Below are positions 8,132 through 15,888 of a stretch of 15,888 nt of DNA, one piece after another; the first letter of the stretch is position 1, and each line of letters begins with the position of its first letter. Below the pieces are notes generated by a model. That model was not told the DNA's origin. It worked only from the letters and a program-made list of their open reading frames with translations, and ran no database searches. Source of the DNA: Acidimicrobiaceae bacterium (lineage in GTDB: Bacteria; Actinomycetota; Acidimicrobiia; Acidimicrobiales; Acidimicrobiaceae); contig JABEUP010000137.1 in NCBI GenBank assembly GCA_013044365.1, positions 1 to 15,888 of the forward strand, given 5' to 3'. Made by a program: the position numbers and the translations under genes.

Positions 8132-8437
8132 TCAGCCCCTAAAAATAGAGAGATCATCTGCGGTTGCAGAGCTCCTACGTCTGAATATGGCCACGATTAA
8201 TCCCAGGCCAACAACAACTTCGGCAGCCGCAACCACTAAAACAAAAAAGACCACCGTCTGACCACCGATGTCACCCAGCATTCGAGAAAACGTCACGAAA
8301 GTCAAATTGACCGCGTTCAACATCAGCTCCAGGCTCATGAACATTATGAGAATATTCCTACGAATGAAGAACCCGAGCGCCCCAAGGGAAAACAACAGGG
8401 CTGACAAGATCAAATACCAACTGCCAGGTACGGTCAT
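8132..8437 (-). CDS. nuoK: NADH-quinone oxidoreductase subunit K (NuoK)
   Basis: Small three-helix membrane subunit of complex I, part of the central hydrophilic axis that links quinone reduction to proton pumping. The 101-residue length is exactly typical. The two conserved membrane glutamates are present: E37 in MSLELMLNAVNL and E73 in VVAAAEVVVGLGL, corresponding to E36 and E72 of the E. coli protein. It starts with ATG at 8435-8437, overlapping the nuoJ stop in an ATGA arrangement. It ends in a short polar tail (DDLSIFRG) two bases before the TTG of nuoL. Confidence 0.97.
   Translation of the reverse strand: MTVPGSWYLILSALLFSLGALGFFIRRNILIMFMSLELMLNAVNLTFVTFSRMLGDIGGQTVVFFVLVVAAAEVVVGLGLIVAIFRRRSSATADDLSIFRG
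8136..8140 (-). promoter_or_regulatory. Ribosome binding site supporting the TTG start of nuoL
   Basis: AGGGG on the minus strand inside the last codons of nuoK, six bases before the TTG at 8127-8129. It favours that TTG over the in-frame ATG nine codons later. Confidence 0.55.
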
Positions 8438-9036
8438 TTCATCTCACTTTCGGTCTCGAGGTCCTCTGTTTCCTCAACTGCATGGCCTGGCTTCAGATCA
8501 GACCTTCTGACCAGAACCACCGCCCCCACCACTGCAATGATCAGCAGCACTGAGGTGGCTTCAAACGGCAGAAGATAAGTAGTAAAAATCGACTTGGCTA
8601 ACTGTACGACGTTTGAGCCCGGCGAACTAGTCGAAAGCACTGTGGCTTTTGCTCCAGACGCCCATTTACCATTAGATAGGGCAAGAACTTCGACAAAGAT
8701 CACCAGAACGGCCAGAAAAGCAAGCGGTCTCTGTCCACGAAGCTGATCCTTCGCCAAATTCTCCCTCTTATCAACCCCCAGGAGCATGATAACAAACAAG
8801 AACAGCACCACTATCGCTCCCGCATAGACAATGACTTGCACCGCCGCCAAGAACTGCGCATCCTGCTCGATAAAAAGCACCGCCACAGCAAAGAGGGTCA
8901 TGATCATCGATAACGCTGAATGCACAGGGTTCCTCATGAGTATTACTCCCAAGGCGCCAAGAACTACAGCACAGCCGGCAATCAAAAAGGTGACTAGATC
9001 AGGTAACGACGTTTGCGCAGCTAGAAGGTCGGTCAT
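8434..9036 (-). CDS. nuoJ: NADH-quinone oxidoreductase subunit J (NuoJ)
   Basis: Five-helix membrane subunit of complex I located between NuoA/NuoH and NuoK. The 200-residue protein contains the hallmark third helix AVQVIVYAGAIVVLFLF (about 65-81) with the conserved tyrosine Y71 and glycine G73 of the pi-bulge helix implicated in coupling. A charged tail (about 175-200, ending ETESEMK) extends past the last helix. The start ATG (9034-9036) overlaps the nuoI stop as ATGA, with GGAGG nine bases upstream. The stop overlaps the nuoK start in the same way. Confidence 0.97.
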   Translation of the reverse strand: MTDLLAAQTSLPDLVTFLIAGCAVVLGALGVILMRNPVHSALSMIMTLFAVAVLFIEQDAQFLAAVQVIVYAGAIVVLFLFVIMLLGVDKRENLAKDQLRGQRPLAFLAVLVIFVEVLALSNGKWASGAKATVLSTSSPGSNVVQLAKSIFTTYLLPFEATSVLLIIAVVGAVVLVRRSDLKPGHAVEETEDLETESEMK

Positions 9037-9716
9037 CTGACCCTACCTCCATAACGCTTTGAAATTCGGTCTGCCTCTACCTTTCGAATCATATATCTGG
9101 GACTGGCATCTTCAGGTTTAATTTCTGACTGGCCCGCCTCTGGCTTGCGCACACCCTGGCCCAGCTCACCAGACCATTGGGCCACCCCCTCATGATCCTT
9201 GGATCCGTTGGGAGAAGTTGCCCTCATCCAGCCAGAAGTCAGTTCATCGTCCCCGACGCGCCAATCCTCCCATGGAAGTCGTTTCGGAGTTCCATCATTG
9301 TTGACTACAAGTTCCTTCTTGGTATAAATTGCGTCTTGACGCGAGGTAAAGGAAAATTCCAAGATTTTTGACTCGGTGATCGCCTCGGTCGGACATGCCT
9401 CCACGCACAAGTCACAGTGAATGCACCGCAAGAAGTTGATCTCATAAACGTATCCATAGCGTTCTCCAGGAGATACCGGAGCATCAACAGGGTTGTCCTT
9501 GCCCCGCACGTATATGCAACCAACGGGGCATACGCCGGCACAGAGTTCGCAGCCAATGCACTTCTCGCTTCCGTCCTCGTACCGGTTGAGCACGTGGCGG
9601 CCATGAAAGCGCGGCGGCTTCTTTCTCTTTTCCTCTGGATATTGCTTGGTTACCCGAGGCTGAGCCATCTGACCAAGCGTAACCTTGAATCCCTTGAGGC
9701 CATCAAAAACAGCCAT
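9033..9716 (-). CDS. nuoI: NADH-quinone oxidoreductase subunit I (NuoI), two [4Fe-4S] ferredoxin-type subunit
   Basis: Peripheral-arm subunit that carries clusters N6a and N6b and passes electrons from the NuoG chain toward NuoB and quinone. Two ferredoxin motifs are intact: C53-x2-C56-x2-C59-x3-C63 (CIGCELCAGVCP) and C98-x2-C101-x2-C104-x3-C108 (CIHCDLCVEACP). The FHGRHVLNRY segment before the first motif is typical of NuoI. At 227 residues it is longer than many bacterial NuoI proteins. The extra length is a hydrophilic tail (about 155-227, rich in charged residues), likely on the surface of the peripheral arm. The ATG at 9714-9716 follows the nuoH stop with no intervening base (TAGATG); a GGGGGTGGAG run just upstream serves as ribosome binding site. 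Confidence 0.97.
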   Translation of the reverse strand: MAVFDGLKGFKVTLGQMAQPRVTKQYPEEKRKKPPRFHGRHVLNRYEDGSEKCIGCELCAGVCPVGCIYVRGKDNPVDAPVSPGERYGYVYEINFLRCIHCDLCVEACPTEAITESKILEFSFTSRQDAIYTKKELVVNNDGTPKRLPWEDWRVGDDELTSGWMRATSPNGSKDHEGVAQWSGELGQGVRKPEAGQSEIKPEDASPRYMIRKVEADRISKRYGGRVR

Positions 9717-10904
9717 CTACTCCACCCCCTTTGTTCCAACTGAACGACTTCGGCCAAGGCGGAATTTGTCACTCAAGTCACCAACTTCGCTGGCGCGCGA
9801 TAGAAGACCGGCCAAGACCATTGCAAGCACGAACATTCCAAAACCTAAATAGCTGTTGATCTGCATGGCGGCGATAATCAGGAACCATGCCAGCGATGCT
9901 GGAATCAGCACCTTCCAACCAAGCGACATGAGTTGGTCGTAGCGCAGACGGGGAAGGGCCGCTCGAACCCAGACGTAGAAGAACAGAAACACTCCAGTTT
10001 TAACTAAGAACCAAAGTATCGGCCAAATCCATCCCGGCCCAAAAAGGACCGGTCCTGAAGCACCGCCGAAGAAAAGAGTCACAATTATCGCGGACATAGT
10101 TACGGTGTTCATGAATTCCGCAAGATAAAACAGCGCAAATCGGAGCGAAGAATACTCGGTATGAAATCCACCGACAAGCTCCGATTCCGCTTCCGCCAAG
10201 TCAAATGGCGGTCGGTTCATTTCAGCGGTAATTGCAACAAGAAAAATCAGGAACGGGACTATTCCCAGTCGTATCAAGTTCCATTTGGGGATAATACCCA
10301 AATAGGTGCCGAGTTGGGAGGTGACGATATCCCTTGTCGACAAAGACCCGGTAATCAGTACTACTGACGCAATCGAAAGCCCCATTGCAGCCTCATATGA
10401 AATCATCTGGGCAGTGGCTCTGACACTGCCGAGCAGAGGATACTTGGACCCTGAACCCCAACCGGCAAGGGTGACGCCGTAAACCGAGATCGAGGACATT
10501 ACCAACATAAAAAGAATCCCCATCGGAGGATCGGCCACCTGCAACTCCGTCGTATGGCCGAAAATGTGGACCATACCCCCTACCGGGACGATGGCAAAGA
10601 CCAAGAATGCCGGGACCACAGAGAGAAACGGGGCCAACTTGAACACAGCCCGGTCAGCACTATCAGGAATCAGATCTTCTTTGAAGAACAGCTTTGTCCC
10701 GTCTGCAAGGGTTTGCAGGATTCCATAGGGACCCGCCCTGTTCGGCCCGATTCTGTTCTGCATATCCGATATCAATTTGCGCTCAAACCAGATCATCAGC
10801 AGCACGCTGACCAAAAGGACTGCAAAAGCGACAACTACCTTGACTAGCACTATCAGAATTACGGCCAGGGTAATCCCGTTGGAGAAAAGCGGGTCAGATC
10901 CCAT
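9717..10904 (-). CDS. nuoH: NADH-quinone oxidoreductase subunit H (NuoH)
   Basis: Membrane subunit that forms, with NuoB and NuoD, the quinone entry chamber and starts the proton-coupling axis. The 395-residue polytopic protein shows the family signatures FERKLISDMQNRIGPNRAGP (40-59), LADGTKLFFKED (66-77) and AEMNRPPFDLAEAESELV (227-244) followed by GGFHTEYSS. The acidic loop after the proline-rich AEMNRPPFD is the conserved quinone-site loop. A short polar C-terminal extension (about 370-395, with RLGRSRSVGTKGVE) follows the last helix. The start ATG (10902-10904) shares one base with the nuoG stop (TAATG) and has AAGGTGGAG eight bases upstream. Confidence 0.97.
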   Translation of the reverse strand: MGSDPLFSNGITLAVILIVLVKVVVAFAVLLVSVLLMIWFERKLISDMQNRIGPNRAGPYGILQTLADGTKLFFKEDLIPDSADRAVFKLAPFLSVVPAFLVFAIVPVGGMVHIFGHTTELQVADPPMGILFMLVMSSISVYGVTLAGWGSGSKYPLLGSVRATAQMISYEAAMGLSIASVVLITGSLSTRDIVTSQLGTYLGIIPKWNLIRLGIVPFLIFLVAITAEMNRPPFDLAEAESELVGGFHTEYSSLRFALFYLAEFMNTVTMSAIIVTLFFGGASGPVLFGPGWIWPILWFLVKTGVFLFFYVWVRAALPRLRYDQLMSLGWKVLIPASLAWFLIIAAMQINSYLGFGMFVLAMVLAGLLSRASEVGDLSDKFRLGRSRSVGTKGVE

Positions 10905-13540
10905 TATGCGCGCTCCACCTTGACATAGTTGACTGTTTCACCGATTCGAACTGGTGAAAAACCTGAAATTGCGAATGATCCGCGAGTTAGCTCGACGGTC
11001 CCATCACGGACGGAATCATCGATTTCCAGCTCGAAAAGACCTTCGCCTCCTGCCTTATCGGCAACACGGACGGAATCACCTGTTTCGAACCCGAGATCGT
11101 TTGCAGTCCTGCCCGAGATCCGGCACTTTGCCTCTACCGCCAGATGCGAGAGGTGAGGACTGTTCTTGAGATGTTCACCATGGGAATACAGCTTCGGCGT
11201 ATAGACGAGGTTCATAAACCCAAGGAGTTGGATCGGAGCCAGTGGCCATATCGATTCACCCAACCCGCGAGTAGCCTGAGACGGGGCCTCCGCAACCTGT
11301 TCAATATCACCTTCAGAGTCATTCTCGAGAAATGAGGTCTTCGACGAAGCTAACCCCTGGTTCCAAACCGATGCAATCCCAGGGGTCGACACCTGATCGA
11401 GCATCGCATTAGGCCTGATTGACAACGAAGTTGGAGATATAGGGATCACCACGCCTTCAAGCGCCGCAGATCTGGTCAAACGGTGCCAAGAAAGACCCCA
11501 ATGCAGGGGAGAGACCTCGGCGATTTCGTCCAGCACATCAGCTGCACTGGTGAAACCAAGATCTTCGCCAAGTTCCAGGGCGATCTCGCTTGCAATTGTC
11601 CAATCCGGCCTGCTCAGGCCGCGGGGGGTGACTTTTTGATTCAGGGTTAGAACCCTGCCCTCAAGATTCGTAGTGGTACCAGACTTTTCAGCAAAGCTGG
11701 AAGCTGGAAGTATAAGGTCAGCCATTGAACTTGACTGGCTGAGATAAGTGTCCACACTCACTACGAACCCGACCTGATCGAGCGCGGAGTTCGCAAGGAC
11801 AGAGTCCACATAATCCTGCCTCGGATCAGAACCTACCAAGAAAAGGACGTCAACTTCGCCCCTAAGTGCACTCTTTAACATCTCTGCAGCCCCATAGCCA
11901 GCTCGGCCAGGCAGATTGACCCATTTCTGTCGCAGTTTTAGCGAGGCATCTTCTATTGGAGTCCTGCCCGGCAGCAAACCTGGGACCGCGCCCAAATCGA
12001 CGCCACCAGCAAAGTTTGAGCTACGAATGGTTATAAGGAACTTGGCCTTTGGCAGAGCTCTGGACAGCTCGACGGCGAATGCCTCTGCAACCGAACGATC
12101 CCAGGCTAGGTTCTCCCGACCCAGCAGCACCACAAGCCCGTCTCCATCGGAAGCAACGCCCTGAGTTGTGAATAAAGATGCGATATCTGGAAACTTGGAA
12201 GACTCTTGCATGAGTTCTCGTGCCAGCAGCTGCAGTTGATCCGGCGAAACCTTAACTGAAACGTCGCTCAACTGATCCAAGGAACTGGCATGGGTCCCGA
12301 TTGTAGCCAATTTGGTCTTACCCGACTTGATAGCTTCCCTCAGCCGAAGGAACAAAACGGGAATCTCTTCCCTGATGTCACCGGTGAAGGCGAGAATTGC
12401 TTTGGCAGAAGCCGCCTGGTTGATCGTAGCCCGGGGTAATACAGAGATCACTTTGCCGCTTAGTCCATCACCAAGTTGGCAGTCCACCGAATCAGATGCG
12501 ACAACACCCTTGGCCAGCTTTACCCACGCGTAAATATCCTCGTTGGTAAGCCTAGATCCGAGGAGGAAACCAATTCGATTGGGATCGCCGGCCGCTTTGG
12601 CGCTTGATACCTTTGAAGCAATCAGCGAGAGAGCACTTGCCCAAGTGGTCTCAGTAAAGCTGCCATTCTTACGGATTAGGGGCACGGTTACTCTGTCTGA
12701 TGAATTAACAGCCTCGAAACCGAACCTGCCTTTGTCACAAAGCCAGCCATGGTTTATTGAATCTGAATCAAGTCCAAGGTACCTGGTGAGTTCATTTTGC
12801 GATGACTGGACCATTATTCGGCAACCCATAGAGCAGGTTGTACAGCTCGACTCAACTTGAGAGAGATCCCACGGTCGTGCCTTGAACCGGTATGGCGAGG
12901 CTGTTAGGGCACCCACCGGGCATATCTGAACCGTATTACCCGAAAAGTAGGAGGAGAACGGCCTGTCCGGGAAAACATTGATCTCGGTGTGGTCGCCTCT
13001 ACCGATAAATTCGATCAAAGCGTCCCCGGCAATCACGTCAGCAAAGCGGGTACACCTATCGCATTGAATGCACCGCTCCCGGTCCAAAAAGACCAGGTCT
13101 GAGATTGCAATCGGCTTTTCCCAGTGTCGCTTCTCCTCTGCGAACCGGCTCTCTCCAGGTCCGTATGTCAGGGTCTGGTCCTGAAGCGGACACTCACCGC
13201 CTTTGTCACAGGTTGGACAATCAAGCGGGTGGTTGATCAGTAATAATTCAAGAACCCCGTCCTGGGCCTTCTTCACCTTGTCTGATTCGGTTATAACCTC
13301 CATACCGTCGGAAACCGGCAGATAACACGAAGGCTGCAGCGCAAAACCTCTCGGCCCTTTGACCTCCACGAGACACATTCGACACATGCCAACCTGCGGC
13401 AGGCGATTGTGGTAGCAGAAACGGGGGATGAATACGCCCGCCTTCTCGGCTGCCTCTATGACAAGTTCTCCAGGAACGGCCTTTATCTCCTTGCCATCGA
13501 CGGAGATCGTGATCAAATTCTGAGAAACATCAGTGGACAA
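10904..13540 (-). CDS. nuoG: NADH-quinone oxidoreductase subunit G (NuoG), Fe-S and molybdopterin-oxidoreductase-like subunit
   Basis: Largest peripheral-arm subunit (878 residues). It carries the Fe-S wire between NuoF and NuoI. Ligands visible in order are: [2Fe-2S] N1b at C42, C53, C56, C72; [4Fe-4S] N5 at H104, C108, C111, C117 (the His-Cys3 set); N4 at C157, C160, C163 and C207; and the off-path N7 cluster at C233, C236, C240 and C268, all present. Residues beyond about 280 form the molybdopterin oxidoreductase-like domain, which binds no molybdenum in this family, and the last 100 or so residues resemble the dinucleotide-binding C-terminal domain. The start is a TTG at 13538-13540 that overlaps the nuoF stop by 11 bases, supported by AAGGAAGAAGG eight bases upstream and by the usual beta strand (LITISVDGKEI) right after it. 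Confidence 0.97.
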   Translation of the reverse strand: MSTDVSQNLITISVDGKEIKAVPGELVIEAAEKAGVFIPRFCYHNRLPQVGMCRMCLVEVKGPRGFALQPSCYLPVSDGMEVITESDKVKKAQDGVLELLLINHPLDCPTCDKGGECPLQDQTLTYGPGESRFAEEKRHWEKPIAISDLVFLDRERCIQCDRCTRFADVIAGDALIEFIGRGDHTEINVFPDRPFSSYFSGNTVQICPVGALTASPYRFKARPWDLSQVESSCTTCSMGCRIMVQSSQNELTRYLGLDSDSINHGWLCDKGRFGFEAVNSSDRVTVPLIRKNGSFTETTWASALSLIASKVSSAKAAGDPNRIGFLLGSRLTNEDIYAWVKLAKGVVASDSVDCQLGDGLSGKVISVLPRATINQAASAKAILAFTGDIREEIPVLFLRLREAIKSGKTKLATIGTHASSLDQLSDVSVKVSPDQLQLLARELMQESSKFPDIASLFTTQGVASDGDGLVVLLGRENLAWDRSVAEAFAVELSRALPKAKFLITIRSSNFAGGVDLGAVPGLLPGRTPIEDASLKLRQKWVNLPGRAGYGAAEMLKSALRGEVDVLFLVGSDPRQDYVDSVLANSALDQVGFVVSVDTYLSQSSSMADLILPASSFAEKSGTTTNLEGRVLTLNQKVTPRGLSRPDWTIASEIALELGEDLGFTSAADVLDEIAEVSPLHWGLSWHRLTRSAALEGVVIPISPTSLSIRPNAMLDQVSTPGIASVWNQGLASSKTSFLENDSEGDIEQVAEAPSQATRGLGESIWPLAPIQLLGFMNLVYTPKLYSHGEHLKNSPHLSHLAVEAKCRISGRTANDLGFETGDSVRVADKAGGEGLFELEIDDSVRDGTVELTRGSFAISGFSPVRIGETVNYVKVERA

Positions 13541-14825
13541 AGGGACATCCTTCTTCCTTAATATGGATCATGAACTCATCCCTGAACATCTTGATGGCGC
13601 TAACCACCGATGACGGGATAGAGGGACCCAAAACACAAATCGTCGTCTGCTGGGGAGGCCAGGTAAGCCCGGGCGCGATGTTGTCGCATACGTCAAGCAC
13701 CAAATCCAAATCACTCTCTGTAGCCGATCCGAGTTCGATGCGATGCATGATCTTCTCGATCCATCCCGAACCTTCACGGCAAGGCGTGCACTGGCCGCAC
13801 GATTCCCTATTGAAGAACTTTGTTATTCGCCAAGCCGCCCTTACCGCACATGAATGGTCATCGATCACGATGATCGATCCTGAACCAAGCATCGAGCCGG
13901 CTTGGGCCACTTCGTCCTGACCAAGTGGTAGATCCAAATTGTCCGGACCTATCCACGGAGCTGAAACACCGCCAGGTATTACAGCCTTTACGCTTCGACC
14001 ATCTCTGAGCCCTCCACCGAATTCGGGATCAAAAATCAACTCCCTAAAGGTTTTGGAGGTCATTTCAAGTTCATAGTTCCCCGGCCGAAGAACGTCTCCG
14101 GACAATGCAAAGAGCCTTGTTCCTGTTGATCGCCCCTTACCCAATGCGGCGAACGACTTTCCCCCGTTTGCAATAATCCAGGGAATGTTTGACATCGTTT
14201 CCACATTGTTGACAATTGTCGGCGCGCCATATAAACCGATTACCGCCGGAAAGTATGGAGGCTTAATTCTTGGAAAGCCACGCTTCCCCTCCAGGGATTC
14301 AATTAATGCCGTCTCTTCACCACAGATATAAGCGCCAGCTCCAGGCTGTAAAACCAGGTCGATTGAAAAACCAGAGCCAAAAATGTTCCTGCCAACCGCA
14401 CCATAGGCATATGCCTCATTAATCGCCGCCTGGACTCTTTCAAGGCCAAGGGCAAATTCGCCTCTTAGGTAAATGAACGCGCGGCTTGCCCCGATAGCGT
14501 ACGCAGTTATCAGTGTTCCCTCAACCAGCTGATGAGGATCCTGCTCCACCAGCAGATGGTCTTTGAAAGTCGAAGGCTCCGATTCGTCGCCGTTGACCAC
14601 GAGATACCGGACAACGTCCTGCTTCAACATCGCCCACTTGCGGCCGGCCTCAAAACCTGCGCCACCACGACCAAGCATTCCAGAGGCATTAACTTCGGCG
14701 TGAACCTCTTCCGGTGTCATAGCCAAGGCTTTCTTGAGCGATGAGTAGCCTCCGTGTTCCAAATAAGTCGACAGCAGATATGAATCGGGAACCCCTACCC
14801 TCGCCGTTACGATCTTTGTACTCAT
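13530..14825 (-). CDS. nuoF: NADH-quinone oxidoreductase subunit F (NuoF), NADH- and FMN-binding
   Basis: Catalytic NADH-oxidising subunit: binds NADH and FMN and passes electrons through cluster N3. The 431-residue protein has the glycine-rich GRGGAGF (52-58) for nucleotide binding, NGDESEPSTFKD (78-89) for FMN and NADH binding, GAGAYICGEETALIESLEGK (162-181), and the N3 ligands C343, C346, C349 (CGQCTPCREG) plus C397. The family usually reads EPGTFKD, whereas here a serine replaces the glycine (residue 85). Between C380 and C397 there are about six more residues (WPPQQT) than in the common C-x-x-(8)-FC spacing. The C-terminal EEGCPFVH resembles actinobacterial NuoF. The ATG (14823-14825) overlaps the nuoE stop as ATGA, with AGGGGG about eight bases upstream. 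Confidence 0.97.
   Translation of the reverse strand: MSTKIVTARVGVPDSYLLSTYLEHGGYSSLKKALAMTPEEVHAEVNASGMLGRGGAGFEAGRKWAMLKQDVVRYLVVNGDESEPSTFKDHLLVEQDPHQLVEGTLITAYAIGASRAFIYLRGEFALGLERVQAAINEAYAYGAVGRNIFGSGFSIDLVLQPGAGAYICGEETALIESLEGKRGFPRIKPPYFPAVIGLYGAPTIVNNVETMSNIPWIIANGGKSFAALGKGRSTGTRLFALSGDVLRPGNYELEMTSKTFRELIFDPEFGGGLRDGRSVKAVIPGGVSAPWIGPDNLDLPLGQDEVAQAGSMLGSGSIIVIDDHSCAVRAAWRITKFFNRESCGQCTPCREGSGWIEKIMHRIELGSATESDLDLVLDVCDNIAPGLTWPPQQTTICVLGPSIPSSVVSAIKMFRDEFMIHIKEEGCPFVH
13549..13559 (-). promoter_or_regulatory. Ribosome binding site supporting the TTG start of nuoG
   Basis: AAGGAAGAAGG on the minus strand inside the last codons of nuoF, eight bases before the TTG at 13538-13540. 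No ATG or GTG in the nuoG frame lies closer, so this site decides the start. Confidence 0.65.
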
Positions 14826-15460
14826 TGCTTGCCCCCTGCATCTTGGTTCTGGGCAGCTAATCTTGCTTTCTTCGCCTCATCCATATCACGACGCTCCTGG
14901 TGGATGATTTCCAAAGGAACCATCGCTGGGGCATCTCTGAACACCCGTGAAAGCACACCGTGAGGGGGAACTGTCTCCGATAACCGGTCACTCCTCAAAT
15001 CATCCACCAAGCGGTCAAAATCTGAGTCGGCCAACGGACCAAAGTAGCGATAGTTGACCTGGGCGCAAGGAGCTTTGTCGCAGTGTGCAACACACTCGAC
15101 TTCTTCCAAGGTGAACATCCCATCATCGGTTGTTGCACCTGGCGGTATTCCGAGAACATCGCTCGCATGCTCCAAAAGCTCAAGTCCGCCGCCAAGCATG
15201 CAGGCAACATTGGTACAGACACCGACCAGGTATTTGCCCACCTCTTCGGTATGCAGCATGTCATAGAAGGACGCTGTCCCCATCACCTCTGCCGGCTGGA
15301 TCCCGAGCAGCTCCGCGATTTCCACCATGGCCTCATTTGATAAATGGCCATGCTGGCCTTGAGCCAAATGGCAAAGAGGTATGAGAGCTGAACGCTTGTC
15401 AGGATAGAGCCCCACAAGTACCTGTGCTTTTCCCAAATTCTCTGGAGTAAAAAAGGACAT
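14822..15460 (-). CDS. nuoE: NADH-quinone oxidoreductase subunit E (NuoE), thioredoxin-like [2Fe-2S] subunit
   Basis: Partner of NuoF in the NADH dehydrogenase module, carrying the off-path [2Fe-2S] cluster N1a. The 212-residue protein has an N-terminal helical bundle (about 1-75, with LIPLCHLAQGQHG and MGTASFYDM) and a thioredoxin-fold domain whose four ligands are intact: C82 and C87 (VCTNVAC), C123 and C127 (ECVAHC). A polar tail of about 50 residues (160-212), including PPHGVL, extends beyond the cluster domain and ends in a charged stretch. The ATG (15458-15460) lies two bases after the nuoD stop; GGGAGAGG is the likely ribosome binding site, at a rather long distance of 13 bases, which suggests reinitiation from nuoD. 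Its stop overlaps the nuoF start. Confidence 0.97.
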   Translation of the reverse strand: MSFFTPENLGKAQVLVGLYPDKRSALIPLCHLAQGQHGHLSNEAMVEIAELLGIQPAEVMGTASFYDMLHTEEVGKYLVGVCTNVACMLGGGLELLEHASDVLGIPPGATTDDGMFTLEEVECVAHCDKAPCAQVNYRYFGPLADSDFDRLVDDLRSDRLSETVPPHGVLSRVFRDAPAMVPLEIIHQERRDMDEAKKARLAAQNQDAGGKQ

Positions 15461-15462
15461 TT

Positions 15463-15888
15463 TTAGCGATCAACCTCTCCCATAACCGGATCAACTGAAG
15501 AAATAGCAGCTACAGCGTCAGCTATAATGCCACCGCGAAGCATGGTCGGAAGTGTCTGCAAATTCACGAACGACGGCCCGCGAATATGCATCCTGAACGG
15601 TTTGGCGGAACCATCTGAAACCATGTAGCAGCCAAGCTCTCCCCTGGGGGACTCGATGGCTACGTATACCTCGCCTTCGGGAACCCTATAACCCTCAGTA
15701 AAGATCTTGAAATGGTGTATCAGAGCCTCCATCGACTCGTCAATCCGAACACGGGGTGGAGGGGTTACTTTTTTGTCCTGGACTTTGTAATCTCCAGAAG
15801 GCATTTTCTCCACTACTTGCGCGATGATTCGAAGTGACTCACGGATCTCGTTCAGTCTGACTGAATACCTATCGAAGCAATCTCCAAC
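15463..15888 (-). CDS. nuoD: NADH-quinone oxidoreductase subunit D (NuoD), C-terminal part
   Basis: Partial: the window holds the last 141 residues; the 5' part lies beyond the right edge. The frame is open from the window edge, starting VGDCFDRYSVRLNEIRESL, a signature of the 49 kDa (hydrogenase-like) subunit that forms the quinone site with NuoB. Further family marks are PPPRVRIDESMEALIHHFK, SPRGELGCYMVSDG, and the C-terminal DPVMGEVDR, which is strongly conserved in complex I and related hydrogenases. A GTG codon at 15811-15813 lies inside the conserved region and is an internal valine, not a start. The stop TAA (15463-15465) is two bases from the nuoE ATG. Confidence 0.97.
   Translation of the reverse strand, partial: VGDCFDRYSVRLNEIRESLRIIAQVVEKMPSGDYKVQDKKVTPPPRVRIDESMEALIHHFKIFTEGYRVPEGEVYVAIESPRGELGCYMVSDGSAKPFRMHIRGPSFVNLQTLPTMLRGGIIADAVAAISSVDPVMGEVDR

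Noticed and set aside
13570..13920. Plus-strand open frame of 116 residues opposite nuoF
   Set aside because: It is antisense to the NuoF Fe-S region; no family match and no context for a gene there.
15811..15813. GTG as start of a short 116-residue gene at the right end
   Set aside because: The frame is open to the window edge and the upstream residues continue the conserved NuoD sequence, so the GTG is an internal valine.

Overview
The window is almost entirely the distal part of a 14-gene proton-pumping NADH:quinone oxidoreductase (respiratory complex I, nuo) operon on the minus strand, followed by one large, unrelated plus-strand gene that converges on it. The operon enters from the right edge with the 3' end of nuoD and then runs nuoE-F-G-H-I-J-K-L-M-N, in the canonical bacterial order. 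nuoA, nuoB, nuoC and the start of nuoD lie beyond the right edge, and so does the operon promoter. There is no non-coding gap longer than about 50 bases and no sign of RNA genes, insertion sequences, CRISPR arrays or prophage.

The base composition is moderate by eye and the subunits resemble actinobacterial complex I. NuoD ends in GEVDR, NuoF ends in an E-x-GCPF tail, and the lone aminoacyl-phosphatidylglycerol synthase domain is of the LysX-like type (SLDLMRRD, NGLTDF and SLNFA motifs). A moderate-GC actinobacterium, possibly of class Acidimicrobiia, is my best guess. That is inference from memory of the families, not a search result.

Layout from left to right. Positions 24-3071 (+) encode a 1015-residue membrane protein. 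It has an N-terminal domain resembling a metallophosphoesterase that has lost most metal ligands and is interrupted by a membrane hairpin, then a bundle of membrane helices, then a C-terminal aminoacyl-PG synthase (DUF2156/MprF-C) domain. After a 15-base convergent gap come nuoN (3087-4679), nuoM (4684-6204), a 47-base gap holding a 16-codon mini-ORF, nuoL (6252-8129), nuoK, nuoJ, nuoI, nuoH, nuoG, nuoF, nuoE and the nuoD 3' part (15463-15888), all on the minus strand.

The nuo genes work together. NuoE, NuoF and NuoG form the NADH-oxidising input module (FMN plus Fe-S clusters). NuoD and NuoI belong to the connecting module that passes electrons to quinone, with NuoH at the membrane interface. 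NuoJ, K, L, M and N form the proton-pumping membrane arm. Junctions are extremely tight (four-base ATGA overlaps, a one-base TAATG overlap, zero- to four-base gaps), which implies strong translational coupling. Three subunits (NuoG, NuoL, NuoM) appear to start with TTG. The most interesting material is the fusion protein at 24-3071, followed by the nuoL-nuoM mini-ORF and a short insertion next to the last Fe-S ligand of NuoF.
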